NCBI GenBank assembly: GCA_002304785.1
Contig: DBMG01000040.1
Span: 95,914 to 101,464, forward strand
Origin: Candidatus Accumulibacter sp. UBA704
GTDB taxonomy: Bacteria > Pseudomonadota > Gammaproteobacteria > Burkholderiales > Rhodocyclaceae
Length of the DNA: 5,551 nucleotides
Reading direction: 5' to 3'
Numbering within the stretch: position 1 is the stretch's first letter; every line of letters begins with the position of its first letter. The translations under genes and the position numbers were made by a program. This document shows positions 4,651-5,551 of the stretch, piece after piece. Under the pieces are notes generated by a model. It saw only the letters and a program-made list of their open reading frames with translations. It made no database searches and was not told the DNA's origin.

Positions 4651-5433
4651 TTATTTCCCGTTAACCGCCCCCCGCACGATGGCCAGTGTCGTGCGCAGAT
4701 CCTCGATGGCGATCTGGCCGGGAGCGGAACTGCTCTTGCCCACGGCGAAAGTCGCGGCCGAACCGTAGACCCAGCCCATGATGCGCGACAGCGAACCGAC
4801 GCCGCCCATGGACATGCTGATCAGCGGGATGTCCAGCGCTTCGCGCGCCCGGCTGGTCGCGGCGAGCAGTTCGAGGACGTCGCGTTCGTTGGTCGGCATG
4901 ACCGCCACCTTGCCGACATCGGCGTCGAACGCCTTGGCGGCGGCGAACTTGCTGTCGAGCGTGGCGCCGTCGGGCGTCATCTGGAAGTTGTGGTACGACA
5001 TGATCATGCCGATGCCGTTGGCTTTGGAGACTTCACGCAGCGCCTTCAGGTCGGCCGGGGCGTTGGAGAGCTCATAGTCGATCAGCTCGACGCACTTGGC
5101 GCGGCAGGCGGCGGTGTACATGGCCACCACGGCCGGTTCGTCGATCTTCAGCGGCTGCCCGCCCTCGGTCGCGTTGCGCCGCGTAAGCAGGACCGGGATG
5201 CCGGCGGCCGTCCGGCGGATGGCCAGCGCCGTATCGATCACGGCGGGAACGTCGCCGATCGATTCGAAGAAGTCGATCCGCCATTCGAGCAGGTCGGGTT
5301 TCTTGGGAACGATGGCCGCGACTTCTTCGAGAATCGCCGCCTGGGTCTTGCCAACCAGCGGCGTGATGACGGCTGGCAGCACTCCGCTCCCCAGCGGCTT
5401 CCCCTGCACTTGGATCAGTTTGGTTTCTTTCAT
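4651..5433 (-). CDS. aroD: 3-dehydroquinate dehydratase, type I
   Basis: This cytoplasmic class I aldolase-fold enzyme (EC 4.2.1.10) dehydrates 3-dehydroquinate to 3-dehydroshikimate through a Schiff base, in the shikimate pathway or in quinate breakdown. It has 260 residues, normal for AroD. Key residues by comparison with E. coli/Salmonella AroD: LLEWRIDFF carries Glu50 and Arg52, TRRNATEGG carries Arg86 and Glu90, SYHNF carries the catalytic His148, GKVAVMP carries the Schiff-base Lys175, SMSMGGVGSLSR carries Met209 and Arg217, and SAPGQI carries Ser236 and Gln240. All expected active-site residues are present. ATG 5433 has AGGAG 9 nt upstream. A terminator closes the gene directly downstream, so it is monocistronic or last in an operon. 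The unrelated type II enzyme (AroQ) is not seen here. Biosynthetic versus quinate-catabolic role cannot be settled. Confidence 0.96.
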   Translation of the reverse strand: MKETKLIQVQGKPLGSGVLPAVITPLVGKTQAAILEEVAAIVPKKPDLLEWRIDFFESIGDVPAVIDTALAIRRTAAGIPVLLTRRNATEGGQPLKIDEPAVVAMYTAACRAKCVELIDYELSNAPADLKALREVSKANGIGMIMSYHNFQMTPDGATLDSKFAAAKAFDADVGKVAVMPTNERDVLELLAATSRAREALDIPLISMSMGGVGSLSRIMGWVYGSAATFAVGKSSSAPGQIAIEDLRTTLAIVRGAVNGK

Positions 5434-5442
5434 GCTTAAGCT

Positions 5443-5447
5443 CTCCT
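5443..5447 (-). promoter_or_regulatory. Ribosome-binding site of aroD
   Basis: AGGAG on the minus strand, 9 nt before the ATG at 5433 and part of the longer purine run AGGAGAG (5447-5441). It supports the chosen start. Confidence 0.65.
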
Positions 5448-5503
5448 GTACTTGATTGATTTATCCACCGACATTTTCCCCTTGATGCAGCGGACGTTTT
5501 GCC

Positions 5504-5542
5504 ATTCCGGACAACCGGAATCCGGAGAATCAACGAACCGGA
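5504..5542. promoter_or_regulatory. CCGGA motif cluster upstream of aroD, operator-like
   Basis: ATTCCGG ACAA CCGGAAT (5504-5521) is a perfect 7-bp inverted repeat with a 4-bp spacer. Two further copies follow: TCCGGA at 5521-5526 and AACCGGA at 5536-5542, the latter repeating 5513-5519 at a 23-bp offset. The cluster lies 71-109 bp upstream of the aroD start codon, a plausible place for a dimeric regulator. No clear sigma-70 promoter was seen between it and the gene. Confidence 0.4.
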
Positions 5543-5551
5543 CACGGGTCC

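Noticed and set aside
4627..5439. A 270-codon open frame on the plus strand opposite aroD
   Set aside because: It is antisense to a complete type I dehydroquinase with all active-site residues. Long antisense frames are expected in GC-rich coding DNA, and its product is rich in Arg, Gly and Asp with no recognisable domain.

Overview
The window comes from a GC-rich proteobacterial chromosome, probably beta- or gammaproteobacterial. The basis is gene content: a LysR regulator divergent from a YnfM-type MFS permease, a YgeA-type racemase and a type I (AroD) dehydroquinase. Genus cannot be read from it. Hand counts on single 60-base rows gave 42/60 G+C inside the LysR gene (661-720), 43/60 inside aroD (5101-5160), 34/60 inside the solute-binding gene (3961-4020), 30-31/60 inside the beta-propeller gene, and 20/60 just upstream of that gene (1561-1620). 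The middle of the window therefore differs in composition from its flanks.

Layout. 1-365 (minus): N-terminal third of an MFS transporter that runs off the left edge. 366-467: compact divergent promoter region with an operator-like palindrome. 468-1364 (plus): LysR-type regulator. 1365-1657: gap holding an apparent decayed RelE/ParE-type toxin tail on the minus strand, then an AT-rich stretch with repeated TTCGAA motifs leading into a well-supported ribosome-binding site. 1658-2578 (plus): exported beta-propeller-like protein of unknown function, followed by a GC-rich stem-loop. 2799-3494 (minus): Asp/Glu racemase family protein. 3495-3657: divergent intergenic region with two copies of a 14-bp repeat. 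3658-4410 (plus): orphan periplasmic family 3 solute-binding protein. 4411-4650: gap with no recognised gene and an intrinsic terminator for the next gene. 4651-5433 (minus): type I 3-dehydroquinate dehydratase. 5434-5551: its leader, with a cluster of CCGGA motifs.

How the genes may work together. Two divergent pairs stand out. The LysR/MFS pair has the same arrangement as E. coli ynfL/ynfM, so the regulator probably controls the exporter. The racemase and the solute-binding protein share a 163-bp divergent region, which suggests, by inference only, a common link to amino acid uptake or conversion. aroD looks like a separate unit closed by its own terminator. No phage, CRISPR array, complete insertion sequence, tRNA or rRNA was seen. 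No convincing new multigene system is present. The least explained items are the exported propeller protein with its AT-rich control region, the toxin remnant, and the small repeats between the racemase and the binding protein.
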